Translations under genes and position numbers: made by a program
Notes under the pieces: model-generated
What the model was told of the DNA's origin: nothing
Databases searched by the model: none
What the model saw: the letters and a program-made list of their open reading frames with translations, nothing else
DNA from: Monosporascus cannonballus
Lineage: Eukaryota > Ascomycota > Sordariomycetes > Xylariales
DNA: 64,000 nt
Direction: 5' to 3'
Assembly: GCA_004154925.1 (NCBI GenBank)
Contig: QJNS01000009.1
Coordinates: 558,001-622,000, forward strand
Part shown: piece after piece, positions 1 through 12,300 of the stretch
How positions within the stretch are numbered: the first letter of the stretch is position 1
Layout of the letters: each line of letters begins with the position of its first letter

Positions 1-599
1 GCACCCTTGGTATTTAGGCCTAGACCGGCTAGCTTATCGCGGCCGCTGAAGAAGCGACCGCGACGGGAAGCTGCCGTCGCGGCCATTAAAACAGCGGCTA
101 TTTACATTGATTTTACCTTTTACGATCTCATAAGTCGTTAGTCTTATAAGAACTATTGTCGAACGTCGATGCCCGACAACTATTATACCATTCAAGAATA
201 TAAATATTATAATTATTATATGCCAGTTTTGGCTAGCGATAATTAAGGCAGTTATATAAGTTTTTAACTTTGCTGTTAACGAAAAAAAAATAACCGTAAG
301 GTTATCGTAATATCGAATTTGATGGGTTATTAGAAAGTTATTAATTGATAAAGCCTTCCGGAAAGGATATTGTTAATTACTATATTTTTAACGTTAGCGA
401 TTTCGAATTTCTTGATATTTTTCGAATAAGAAAAATTATTTTCTTAGCTTTTAAACAGTAGATAAAAGAGAATATATGCTTTTAAGATAAAACGGATATA
501 TTAATTCGCTAAAAGTTAATAATTTTTATTTAAATGTACGTTTTTAACGAACTTTAACGTAACGTTAAGTTTATTTAAGGTTATTTTATTAATACGATT

Positions 600-1290
600 A
601 GCAGTATTTTCTATCAGATATTTGACGTTTGTTAAGTATTATATGCTAATTTCGTCTGTCCGGCAAACCTTTAAAAAAAGCTGATAAGGTTCGAAAAAAT
701 TATCGTTAATAGCCTTATTTTGAGGATTATATCGAGGCTATCGACGGTACGTTAATTTACGTCTATATACCGGCTAGCTAAATAAAAGTATGACGTTGCT
801 GTAAGAATTTTTTTATATAAAACGTATTAATAATAGTAAATTGGAATATAACCTTTACGTATGTATATGCCGATTATAAAAAATTGATAAATAATAAAAC
901 GGTATTTAAGTTCGTTACGATAAATAACTTTAATATATTTCGCGAAAAATATTTGTTAGCAAATTCGAGATATATTTTTAAAAACGGAATAATTACGCCG
1001 TATTTAGGCGTAAAATATTATTTAAAAAAATAGGTTATTATTAATTAATGCTTTTAAAATTATTAAAAACTATATAATTTAAGGCATAATTCGTTTAAAA
1101 TAACGGCGGAATAAATATTTGGTATTTAAAAAAAGATAAAGAGCCCTAAGGATAAATATAACCGAATACGTTATAAATAATTAGGTGCTTTTTATATACG
1201 TATTAACAGCGATTCATAATTTTACGAATTAATTTTAAGCTATATTTAACGATAAAAAATGTTAATAAGATAAATGGTTACGAAATTATC
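600..1290 (+). pseudogene. PIF/Harbinger-type (DDE_Tnp_4) transposase relic
   Basis: One reading frame, with no frameshift, runs from about 640 to about 1230 and is broken only by stop codons of the RIP kind (CAG or CAA to TAG or TAA). From 713 it reads PYFEDYIEAIDGT, the family's first catalytic block (IGAIDGTH; catalytic Asp at 743-745), then VYIPAS. From 794 it continues as a decayed RCRNRKGF/NVL block and FTYVYA. After 910 come KYLLANSRY and ITPYLGVKYYL (family: GYPLK..ITPYRGVRYHL), then LYNLRHNSFKITAE and IFGI (family: LRH.SLR...ERIFGVLK). These are the conserved elements of Harbinger DDE transposases in their normal order. Terminal inverted repeats were not found. The gene cannot encode a protein now. 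Confidence 0.8.
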
Positions 1291-2151
1291 CGAATTGTCG
1301 AATTCGTTATCCGTTTTAACGTATTATTTTCGTAACGAAATAAAAAAGGTATATTATTTGTAAGTTTTTCGAACGATAAATCGGGTTTAGAAGTAAATAT
1401 TTGTTTCAGATTGTATGGTAATAACGATATAAATTAATTATTATGCGTATATAAAAAGGTCTGCATAAAGAAAATAATTAAAAAAATAATTATAATAAAA
1501 AGCTTATTAATAATTTTAATAATATAGAAACGAATATATAAGTAATAATTCGAATAATATATTAAAAACGTTAAAATTATATATATAAATTTAATAGATT
1601 TTAAGCGAAAGTAATAATATTTTAAGGTATTTTAAAGTAATAATTACAAATTTTGCGAAGTTAATTATACGAAGTTTTTTTAAAACTTTTACTTAAATAT
1701 ATTAACAACTTAATTAATTTATATTAATTCGATTATTGACGCATTATAATAATTCCTTATATTTTTTATATTAATTTTTATTTAAAGTAATATTGAATAA
1801 TTAAGAATGCGTTTTTCGAAATATTTTTTTAATTTTGTTTTATTACCCGGCGTAAAGTTATTTATATTTACTTAATTAATTATCTTTATTCTTTTTTTAA
1901 ATTTCGTAAATATTTTTAGGTTTTCGATAAGTTTCGTTAATATTTAGAAGATAGTTTTAAATAAATTAAATATTTTTAAAAAGCTCTTATTATTATTTTT
2001 TTTGTTTCCGAAAAGAATTCGAAAAAATATCGTAATAATCTTAAAATATTTGAGAGATTTGAAATACTTAGGGAAACACTTAAGTAACCCGATTTTAAAT
2101 AAGTTAAATTGTAATCCGAAATATTATAAAATTTTTTAATGCTTTAAAACT

Positions 2152-2156
2152 ATTAT
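2152..2156. repeat. Candidate target-site duplication (left copy)
   Basis: ATTAT directly outside LTR1, identical to 10678-10682 directly outside LTR3. Five bases is the usual duplication length for Ty3/Gypsy integration. In such AT-rich DNA a chance match cannot be excluded. Confidence 0.5.
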
Positions 2157-2346
2157 TGTAACGGGCACGATATATAGGTTAAACGGAGGTACGGCTTAAT
2201 AAAGGTTTATATTCAAGGTAAGGAGGAAAAAGAAGAAACAGTTAGCCACCAGCGAGATGGCTGCTCTCTATATACACATAGGTAAATTCGGGCTAAGAAG
2301 CTCGTTCCGTAAGCCCGAGCTGCCCTATAGGCTTTAACCTATAATA
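2157..2346 (-). repeat. LTR copy 1 (outer, 3' LTR of the composite)
   Basis: 190 nt, beginning TGTAACGGGCACGATATA and ending CCTATAATA on the + strand. It is the least decayed at its left end, with TGTAAC retained. The core at about 2288-2330 contains an inverted pair around GGGCTAAGAAG and AAGCCCGAGC. On its internal side, minus-strand GCGAAGAAAAAGGTGA forms a polypurine tract, as expected next to a 3' LTR of a minus-oriented element. Confidence 0.85.
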
Positions 2347-5190
2347 TCACCTTTTTCTTCGCCTTTAGGGAATAATAAGGTTGCGGTAAGGCGGCGGCGG
2401 CTTTGCTTATACCTTTTTCTTTTTATTTTTATTCGTATTTTTACGTTTTCGTTAATTCCGTTTCCGTTTCCGAATAATTTTTCGAAATTATTAAAAGTAA
2501 TTATATGTTCGAAATTATTATATAGTTTTTATATTAATTTAACGTAATTTGCTTACTTTATAAATAATTTTTTTTGTAATCGTAATTTATATGTTTATTT
2601 TTAACTTTTAATATACGTTTTATTATATATATATATATTTTTAATAATAATAATAATAATAAATTATTATTTAGGATTTAATTAAATAACGGATTTTTAT
2701 TATTAATTTTAGGGAATTTACGTTAAATTTTAGATATATCCTTAACGGTACGTTGAATTTTACGGTATTATATAATATAATTACGGTAACTTTATATTTA
2801 ATATATATTTAACATAATTGTTTGAATAATTATAAGGTAATTACGTTTTTTAAGTTTAATTATATTAAATACTTTATTTCGAAATATAATATTTATATTT
2901 TAAAGATATTAATTAATTATTTTATCCAGATTTATATCGATATTATAATAATTTGTACGAATTTCGTATTATTTCGTAACTTTTTAATAAAATTAATAAT
3001 TTTTTCCGTTTCGGAAATTAACTAAAAATTATTAATATTTTATTAATAAATTTTATATTATATTAATAAATTTAAAAAAAGGTTTATTTTTAATAAAAAG
3101 TTTTGCCATTAAAAGTTTATTATATTATTAATAAAAATTTGGCTTAATTATATTATACGTAATTTATAAAATAACTAAAATATATTAAAGTTTTTTAATT
3201 AATTTTTGCCGTAATTCCGTTTATTTAAAAATTAAAATATATATTTTGTTATTATTATATATTTATTAGGTCGCCTAAATAATCCAGAATTTATTCGTTT
3301 AATTATTCTTTTTATTGGATATTAATCTTTTAAGAAAATTATAATATCTTTAATAATAAATAATAAAGTATTAAATATACATTTTTCTATTTATATTAAG
3401 TATTGGTTTTAAAATAACCGTTTTTATTAAATAATTATAAAATATTATAAAAAATGGGAATTTGTTTTTGTTTTGTTAGTAAATTAATTATATAATTTAT
3501 AAAAAAAATTTAAATCAATTAATTTAAAATAAATAAAAGTCGTAATAATTTTTTTGGTTTTTTTATACGTACAATTTATTATATATATTGTAATTAAGGC
3601 AAAAGCAGTATATATCTTAAATTTATTCCGGTTAATAATAATTACGGATTAATATTATTAATATAACGTTTTTTTAAATAGCTAATAATATAAAAATTGT
3701 ATATCCGTTAAATTAATAATGTCCGGAATAATTCTTAAATAAAAATTTAAATATATTTTTTAAATTATTTAAAATTTTTAAAATCGAAAAAATATTCCGT
3801 TATAAAATTTTTTACCATATTTATAATTAGGGACAAATTATGTAATTTCTGAATTACGGCAGTATACGTTATATTTAAGATTTTATTTGTAATATTTTTT
3901 AAATTTTATATTTTTTAAAGGTTTTTTTCGAAAAATATTTTTTATTAAGGGATATAACCGGTTATTTATTATTTTTTTACTTTAAGTAAATTCCGGTTAT
4001 TAAGATTTTTTAAATCCGTATTAATTCGTTAAATAATTATTTTTCTTTAATTAATCGGGTTATTTATTTTTTAAATCTAATATTTTTTTATTACGAAATA
4101 CGTTTTATAACTTATAAAATATAATATCAAATCGATTTATTAATTTGTTTAAATAATATTTAAATACGAAATTAAAGGCGGATAAAAAATTGGTTTATTA
4201 AATTTATTTTTTAATAAATTTATAAATACTTATAAAATATTAAAAATTTATATAATTTGTTAAAATTATAAAAATATTATTTAATTTTTAATTGTTTTTT
4301 ATTTCGGTAACGTTTTAACGATAATTAATAATTTTTTATTGTATATTTTGTAATTATATTTAATTAACGAAAATATTTTTAAAAGATATATAATTAATTA
4401 TAAATATTTTAATAAATCGAATTAAAACAAGTATTTTTTAATTACTTAATTAGAATAATTTATTATTATTATTATTATTTTCGGAGTTTTAATACGTAAA
4501 AATAAGCGTTATAATAAAACGTTTTTTAAATTAATCGAAAATTTATTATTTTTTATTTTTTTAGCGGAAAAACGTTTTTTAAATTAATCGTAAAAAGGGA
4601 ATCGTTATTTCGTTAAATTCTTTTATAAAAATTTGATAAAAATTAACGAACTTAATAAAGTTTTTAACTTTTTTTTACGTTAGTAAAATTTTTTTATTTC
4701 CAAATAACGGTTATTTTCTTAAAATTAATTTTTAAGCTTATTTTTATCTCGATAATAAACTTTAGGTATTTTGGTTTTTAGATTATAAATTTATACTTAT
4801 CCGGGTTTAATTTTAATTTTGGTTTTGTTAAATAATAGAATATTAATGTAATTTTAATTATATAATCGATTTAAAACCCGGATAAATAAATTAATATATC
4901 GTTTATATATGCGGAATAAAATTATTAAAATAATGTTTTAACGTAATATTAATATAACGTTAAAAAGTAATCAATGTATTAATAAAATTAAATAAATATA
5001 CCAGTTATTTAAAAAGTTCGAAATGTATATAAAACGTAATTTTCAACTTATTTTTTTTAGCGATTATATAATTAATAAAAGGTTGTTCGAACGTCGAATT
5101 CCGTAAATTACCGGGCTGATAATAAGGTTCGTAATATTTCCTTTATTAATAAAAAAATAACGGTTTCGTTTTGTAATTTTATTTAATTTT
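2347..5190 (-). mobile_element. Truncated Gypsy internal region (RT to 3' end only)
   Basis: This region is collinear with 5381-8170 of the neighbouring copy, including the GGCGGCGGCGGC tract, which survived RIP in both. At 4880-4909 the minus strand decodes YINDILIYLS, the Gypsy reverse transcriptase YxDDILIYS box with the first Asp changed to Asn (GAC to AAC). The copy stops where LTR2 begins. The gag/protease half (equivalent to about 8171-10487) is therefore missing on the 5' side. Confidence 0.75.
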
Positions 5191-5380
5191 TGTAATAGGC
5201 ATAATACGTAGGTTTAACGGAGGTACGGCCTAATAAAGGTTTATATTTAAGGTGAAAAGGAAAAAAGAAAAATAGTTAGCCATTAACGAGGTAATTACTC
5301 CCTATATATATATGGGTAAATTCGGGCTAAAAAGCTTGTTCCGTAAGCTCGAATTACCTTATAGGCTTTAATCTATAATA
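5191..5380 (-). repeat. LTR copy 2 (internal)
   Basis: 190 nt, aligning end to end with LTR copies 1 and 3, with differences mostly C/T or G/A. Its neighbours are ATTTT on the left and TCGCC on the right, so it has no target duplication of its own. It serves as the 3' LTR of the full-length unit and at the same time directly adjoins the truncated unit. Confidence 0.85.
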
Positions 5381-8300
5381 TCGCCTTTTTTTTCGCCTTT
5401 AAGGAATAATAAAATTGTGATAAGGCGGCGGCGGCTTTATTTATACCTTTTTCTTTTTATTCTTATTTATATTTTTACGTTTTTGCCAACCCCGTTTCCG
5501 TTTTTAAATATTTTTTCAAAATTATTAAAAATAATTATATTTTCAAAATTACTGCATAATTCTTATACCTATTTGGCGTAACCTGTCTATTTTACGAATA
5601 ACTTTTTTCGGCGACCGCAATTTACGTACTCATTTTTAACTTTTAATATATATTTTATTATATATATATATATTTTTAATAATATTGATAATAATTAATT
5701 ATTATTTAAAATTTAATTAAATAATAAATTTTAAATATACTTTTAACGGTACGTTTAATTTTACGATATTATATAGCATAATTATAGTAACCTTATATTT
5801 AACGTATAGTTAAAATAACTTTTTGAATAATTATAAAATAATTATGTTTTTTAAGTTTAATTATATTAAATTATTTATTTCGAAATATGGTATTTATTTC
5901 CTAAAGGTATTAATTAATTGCTTTATCCGAGCTTAAATTAATATTATAATAATTTATATAAATTATATATTTTTTGTAAGTTATTAATAAAATTAAAAAT
6001 TTTCTGATTTTGGAGATTAATTAAAAAATTACCGGTATTTCGTTAATAAACTTTATATTATAGCCGTAAATTTTAAAAAAGATTATTTTTAACGAACAGT
6101 TTTTATTATTAAAAATTAAGTATATTATACGTAATTTACAAAATAACGAAAATACGTAAAAATCTTTTAGTTAATTTCTTCCGTAAATTTATTTATTGAA
6201 AAATAAAATAATATATTAAGTTATTATTATATACTTATTAAGTTGTATAAATAAGTCTAAAATTTGTTTATTTAATTACTTTTTTTATTAAATATTAATT
6301 TTTAAGCAAACCGTAATATTTTTAACAATAAATAATAAAACGTTAAACGTACGTTTTTATATCTATATTAAGTATTAGCTTTAAAATAACTGTTTTTGTT
6401 AAACGATCGTAAAATATTATAAAAAAATAAAGGTTTTTTTTGTTTTATTTGTAAGTTAATTATAAAATTTACCGAAAAATTTAAATAAAATCGATTTAGA
6501 ATAAATAAAAATTATAATAACGTTTTTTTATTTTTTTCCATACGTATAACTTATTATATATATTATAATTACGGCAAAAATAATATATATCTTAAATTTA
6601 TTCCGGTTAATAATAATTAAGGATTACTATTATTAACGTAACGTTTTTTTTAAATAACCGATAATATCAAAATTATATATCCGTTAAATTAATAATATTC
6701 GAAATAATTTTTAAATAAAAATCTAAATATATTTTTTAAATTATAAAAAATTTTAAAGTCGAAAAAGTATTTTATTATAAAAATCTTTATTACATTTATA
6801 ATTAAAGGGAAATTACGTAATTTTTGGATTATGGCGGCATATATTATATTTAAAGTTTTATCCGTAATAAATTTTAAATTTTATATTTTTTAAAAAAAAG
6901 TTTAAAAAATATTTCCTTATCAAAAAATATAATTAGTTATTTATTATTACCTTATTTTAAATACATTATAGTCATTAAGATTTTCTAAATTTATATCGAT
7001 TCGTTAAATAAGTTTTTTTTAATTAATTAAGTTATTTATTTTTAGGCTTAATATTTTTTTCGCCGTAAAGTACGTTTTATAATTTACGAAATATAATATC
7101 GGGTCGATTTATTAATTTATTAAGGCAATATTTAAATACGAAATTAAAAGCAGATAAAAAACTGGCTTATTAAATTTACTTTTTAATAAATTTGTAAGTA
7201 TTTATAAAATATTAAAAATTCGTATAATTTATTAAGATCGTAAAAAGATTAATTAATCCTTAAAGCTTTTTTTTATTCCGTTAATGTTTTAATAATAATT
7301 AATAGCTTTTTATCGTATATTTCGTAATTATATATAGCTAATAATAACTTTTTTAAAAAATACGTAATTAATTATAAATACCTTAATAAATCGCATTAAA
7401 ATAAACATTTTTTAATTATTTCACTAAAATAATTTATTTTTATGATCATTTTTTGAGGTCCTAATATATAAAAATAAGTGTTATAAAAAAAACTTTTTAA
7501 ATCGGTCGAAAATTTATTATTTTTTGTTTTTACAATAAAAAAAATCCTTTTCTTAATTAATCGTAAAAAAAGCCGTTACCTTATTAAAATTTTTTATAAA
7601 AGTTCGGTAAAAATTTGCGAACCCGATAAAGCTTTTAATTTTTTTATATTAATAAAAACTTTTTATTTTTAAATAATAGTTATTTTTTTAAGATTAACTC
7701 TTAAACTTATTTTTATGTCGATAATAAACTTTAAGTATTTTATTTTTTGAATTATAAATTCGTATTTATTCGGATTTAACTTTAATTTTGCTTTTGCCAA
7801 ATAACGGAATATTAACTTAATTTTAATTATATAATTAATTTAAAAGCCGGATAAATAAATTAATATATCGTTTATATATACGGAATAGAAATTATTAAGG
7901 TAACATTTTAACATAATATTAATATAACGCTAAAAGGTAACCGGTATACCGCTAAGGCCGAATAAATATATTAGCTATTCGAAAAACCCGAAACGTATAC
8001 GAAATGCAATTTTCTATTCGTCTTTTTGGCGGATATATAACCGGTAAAAAGCCGTTCGAACGTCGAACTTCGTAAACTACCGGGCCTATAATGAGGTTCG
8101 TAATATTTTCTTTATTAACAGAAAAAAATAATGCTTTTATTTCGTAATTTTATTTAACTTTTTATAATTTACGCAAAACCGTAAACTCCTATTAAATTTC
8201 CTTACGAATAATACCAAGATATTTACGAAAAAATTATTAATCTAAATTTAATTTTTATCGAATAAATCTATAAATATTTTACGTAAAATTAATAATTTTT

Positions 8301-10487
8301 CCCTTAATATCCCGTATAAAGATCTTTGTAGGATTATTTTTTTCTTAACTTAAAATATTTATTTTTAAATTTATTATTACATTATTATTATTACGATAAA
8401 ATAATAATAATAAATTTTTATCGTTTGCAAAAAAAATTCGGAATTCTCGTATTTTCTTAAAAAAATATTTTATTATATCCTTAAAAATTAATTACGGCTT
8501 TATCCTTAAGGTCTTATTAATATCTTTTATAAAAATTATAAATAATTATATCTTATTTTTTATAGCAATTTTGCCGTATTATCGCCGTAAAGGTTATAGC
8601 CGTTATTAAGTAAGCTTTTTTATACTTTTATAATTACCTTTTTAAGTAATTTTTAAAACTTTTTATTAAGTTATTTTTTTACGTAATATAAGTATAGTAA
8701 TATTATTCGTAAAGTAAATAAACAGTTATTTCGCCTTATATACGATATTATTATATTTTATTTAAAACTTTCTTAAAATAAAAAAATAAAATAAGTTTTG
8801 AATGACGTACTTTTAAATTTATTTTAAATACGTTTTTAAATTTACGTTAACGTAAATAATTTTTTGGATCGTAATTATTATAAACTTATTATTTCTTGCT
8901 AATTTTAATCGATAAAATATAATAAATATACGTTATAATTTTAAATAATAAATTAATAATTAATTAAATACAAAATAATAAATATATTTATTATTAATTA
9001 AGATATTTATATATATAATATTATTTATTTTATTATTTATTTTTACAATTTGTTTTATTATAGTTTTTTTATTAATAACTTTCAATAAAAATTATTTTTT
9101 TAAATTTTCGTTATTTAAATCGTTATCTTTATTAACAGTATTCCGTATATTTATTATCGTAATTTCCGTTTTAACCGAACGAAGCTGTTTTGTAAATTTA
9201 TATTGAAAATATTTCTAATTCGAATAATTTGCAAAAATGTAACAAAAATATTATTTTTTCCGTTTTAAAACTTTTATTTTATTATCAGAAAATTATTTTA
9301 TATAAGGCCGGTTATTTAAACCTCATTTTAAACTATTTCCGAATTAACTTTTTTAATTATTTTATTATTAATTTATAAATTTAAAAATTAATATAATTAA
9401 TTACGTAACGTCCGTTATAAGTATATTTTTTAAATATTTATTATTTAACCCGGTTTATTAATTTAACCGATATCTTATTATTAGCTAATTATTTTAAATC
9501 TTTTTATCGAAATATTAAATTATTATTTTTTTATTTATATAATAATCGGATAAAAGTTTTAAATAATTAATTATTTTTTTGTCTTACGTATTTAATAATT
9601 ATAATTATTATAAAATATATTTTTCGTAATTAATATTTTACGAAATTACGTATTAATATTAATATTCAAAAAAAACCATTTAAATTATTAAAAATTATAT
9701 TAAATCTTTATATTTAATTAATTTAAACTTAAAAGTTAATAAATAATTTTAAAACCGTTAATTATTATCTTTTTTTATATATTATAATTATTTTTTAACG
9801 GATTATACCGTTTATTTATTTTCGAATTACTTTTTTATATAAAAAAATTATTAATATTAAAATCTTTTTATAATTTGTTTATTTCGAATTCATAATTAAA
9901 TCGTAATTATTTTTCGGTGAACATAAATATTATAATACTTAAGCAAATTATTAAAAAAAAGCCGAAAATAAATTAATTTTTTTTATTTTCGTACGGAATA
10001 TAACAAAAAACAAATAAAATATTTTTTATTTTTTATTTTACGAAAATTATTTTATAAATTTACGATTTATTTTTATAAACGTATTATTAAGTAATAAGCT
10101 TACCGTAAATTTTTAATAAGATAAACCTTATTTTATAAATTTCTTTTTTTTCGTTTTCGTAACAAAATATTTTTTTATTTTCGTTATTTAATTAAACAAA
10201 TTATTTAGCGTTTCGTTATAATTAAAAATTAATTTAATAAACTTTTTTTATTATATATTAAATGTTTAAAGCATATTTACGAACAATTAATATTATAATT
10301 TTTTTTAATAATTTCGGATAAAATTATTATTATAAATTCGCTTATAATTTTATTAATTATATTATTTTGCAATTATTTCGCTATAAAATTATTTTTACCT
10401 TATTATGTATAACCGGGGTATTTTTAAGAAACCTTTCGTTTTAATCTAATTTTTTAGAAATTATAATAAATTATAACCTTAAATATA

Positions 10488-10677
10488 TATAATAGGCATA
10501 ATATATAAATTAAAAGGAAATACGGCCTTATAAAGGTTTATATTTAAAATAATGAAAAAAGGGGAAAAACAGTTAATTACTAATAAAATGGCTGCTCCCT
10601 ATATACATATAGATAAGCTCGGGCTAAGGAGCTTATTCCGTAAGCCCGAGCTGCTCTATAGGCTCTAGCCTGTAACA
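10488..10677 (-). repeat. LTR copy 3 (outer, 5' LTR)
   Basis: 190 nt. The + strand starts TATAATAGGCATAATA (decayed TGTAAC) and ends GCCTGTAACA, the intact terminus. The inverted pair GCTCGGGCTAAGGAG and TAAGCCCGAGCTGC is the best preserved of the three copies. The outer flank is ATTAT at 10678-10682. Confidence 0.85.
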
Positions 10678-10682
10678 ATTAT
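10678..10682. repeat. Candidate target-site duplication (right copy)
   Basis: ATTAT directly outside LTR3, matching 2152-2156 outside LTR1. This suggests the composite sits in one integration site. Confidence 0.5.
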
Positions 10683-12300
10683 TTTCTTTTAGGTTTTGCT
10701 TATTATTATTATTTCGAACGATTTTTTCGTTCTTAACGTATAATTGTTTCCGAAAGGTTACTGCGAATTTAACTTGCCGTTATTTTTGAGCTTAAGCCAC
10801 TTTTTCTATAACCGTATAAGGCCTAAATACGTCTTTATATTTCTTTTGTAACGGAAGTTTTATTAAATCGATTTATTTTATTTTAAAGTTTTCTAAATAT
10901 TACTATTTCTAAAAATTATCGTTAACGCGGAAAGTCCTTATAGCTTTATTAAAATAAAGCCTGTTCCTTATTATATATATATATATATCGTAACTTTACG
11001 AATACTTTAAATTTTTTTTCCTAATTATATTTTTTATTTAACGTAATATTATTAAAATCCAAATTAAAAACGAATAAGCTATATTTATTCAGCTTTTCGC
11101 GAATCCAAATCCATAAAGGTTTTCGACCTTGCTTAAAGTTTAGTATTTCGTTCGTTAAAATACCTTTAAAACAAGCGTTTGCAAAAAAAAAAAATTATAA
11201 AAGCGTTGATGATTTTTTATAGTCACTTTATATTTTGACGTTTTTTAAAGTTATACGGAAAGTTTAAAAGTAAATTAACAATATTTATTACCGTTAAGTC
11301 GTAATTAACCTTTACTATAGTTCTTATACCTGATAACCGTGCCGTTTATATCGTTACAAAAGAAGTTCTTATGTATTTAACGACGGAACGTTGAATTCGC
11401 GCAGTAGGGAACTCCGGGCTCGTTATGGCAGGGAAGCCATTACCACCTTGTAACGGGGATTCCTAGGCCTGGCTGTTCCCCTGGCTTTTTAGCGAAGCGT
11501 TAAGACGATATATTGATGAAGCCATTTTAAGATAACAACAATAGCAATAACTGAATATCGAAAACGTTAAAGGCTAATAGCCGAGAGGGGTTGTTTTCGT
11601 AAGCAGCTTTAAGCGCTAGGGTGTATATTGGGCGAAAAGCATGGATCCATGGGCAAAATAGGTGGGGCGAAAATGTCACTTTTCCCTTCATCTGCCGCGA
11701 CACCGAACACACCCTTAATTGAAGAGCATGAATAAGCGGTAAAAGAAGGGACGGTTAGGCCGCCCTTTATGTATTTGCTGATGTAAGCCTCCTGGCACTT
11801 TATTTGTGTCGCGGGGTCTGGCTCGGCGGTTCGCATCCCATACATACCCCACTATCCACTCCCTTGGTTTCCATGCACTCTCCTCTATAAATTGCGGACT
11901 TCCCGGGACAGTCCAGTTGCCAGCCTGCCAATCACGGCTCCTGTAAACCCGGTGCCTCTAGCCTTCTTAATCAGGCTTCCGCGGGACCTACAAGCCCGTC
12001 CTCGACTCCTTGTACCTACCACGATAGATAGATAGATCCCGAACACGAGGTGAGATGGTAAGTGTATCCGTAATACTCATAATGTGACTGGCACCTCACC
12101 GTCCTCAGTTCGGGTCTGCCAAAAGTCTAATTTATTGCATTCTTCGAATGGATAAGCGGTTTGACGCTTAACACGAGTAATCTTCACCAGCGACACGGTC
12201 GAAGCGCGTCAAAGAACGAATAGCAGCACAGGACTCCCGGGGTAAACAAAAAGATGTTCAATTACAGGCTTCCTCATACACATAAGAATCCCAGACCGAA
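10683..12300. other. Flank of the Gypsy composite and intergenic DNA before COG3
   Basis: From 10683 to about 11400 the DNA is RIP-like. The minus strand at about 10910-10795 keeps a partly open frame (LIKLPLQKKYKDVF...YTVIEK) that I cannot assign. From 11400 to 12300 base composition is normal and I see no credible gene; this should include the 3' untranslated region of COG3. A short GATA repeat lies near 12022-12037. Confidence 0.5.

Larger units (their letters stand above)
5191..10677 (-). mobile_element. Full-length decayed Ty3/Gypsy unit (5487 bp)
   Basis: Bounded by LTR2 and LTR3. The minus strand reads 5' LTR (10677-10488), a gag/protease-sized region (10487 to about 8171), the reverse transcriptase box YINDILIYLS at 7878-7849, then the remaining pol region, and a polypurine tract next to LTR2. 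The length of about 5.5 kb is normal for fungal Gypsy elements. The Asp to Asn change in YxDD and pervasive stops show that it is dead. gag itself is not recognisable; its place is inferred from the layout. Confidence 0.75.
2152..10682 (-). mobile_element. Composite Ty3/Gypsy retrotransposon with three LTRs
   Basis: Three 190-nt LTRs lie at 2157-2346, 5191-5380 and 10488-10677, all in the same orientation. The outer pair is flanked by the same five bases, ATTAT (2152-2156 and 10678-10682), a plausible target-site duplication. The sequence following LTR1 (2347-5190) repeats that following LTR2 (5381 to about 8170). The rest of the second internal region (about 8171-10487) has no counterpart in the first. 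The element reads on the minus strand, because a purine-rich tract abuts LTR1 and LTR2 on their internal sides and the reverse transcriptase box decodes on that strand. All coding capacity is destroyed by transitions. Confidence 0.8.
1..11400. other. AT-rich RIP-decayed transposon block
   Basis: Sequence is overwhelmingly A/T with stop codons in all frames, apart from the first 100 bases, which are GC-richer. CpG (in contexts such as TACG and AACG) is still frequent while CpA/TpG is scarce. This is what conversion of CpA to TpA by repeat-induced point mutation leaves behind. Transposon relics inside are listed separately. No intact gene is present. The change to GC-normal DNA occurs close to 11400. 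Confidence 0.9.

Noticed and set aside
2822..3025. 67-codon frame within the Gypsy region
   Set aside because: Ile/Tyr/Phe/Asn-rich chance frame in RIP DNA; the element's coding strand is the minus strand.
4451..4472. ATT trinucleotide tracts as possible CRISPR-like or satellite array
   Set aside because: Simple microsatellite produced by AT-rich decay; no regular spacer/repeat structure anywhere in the window.
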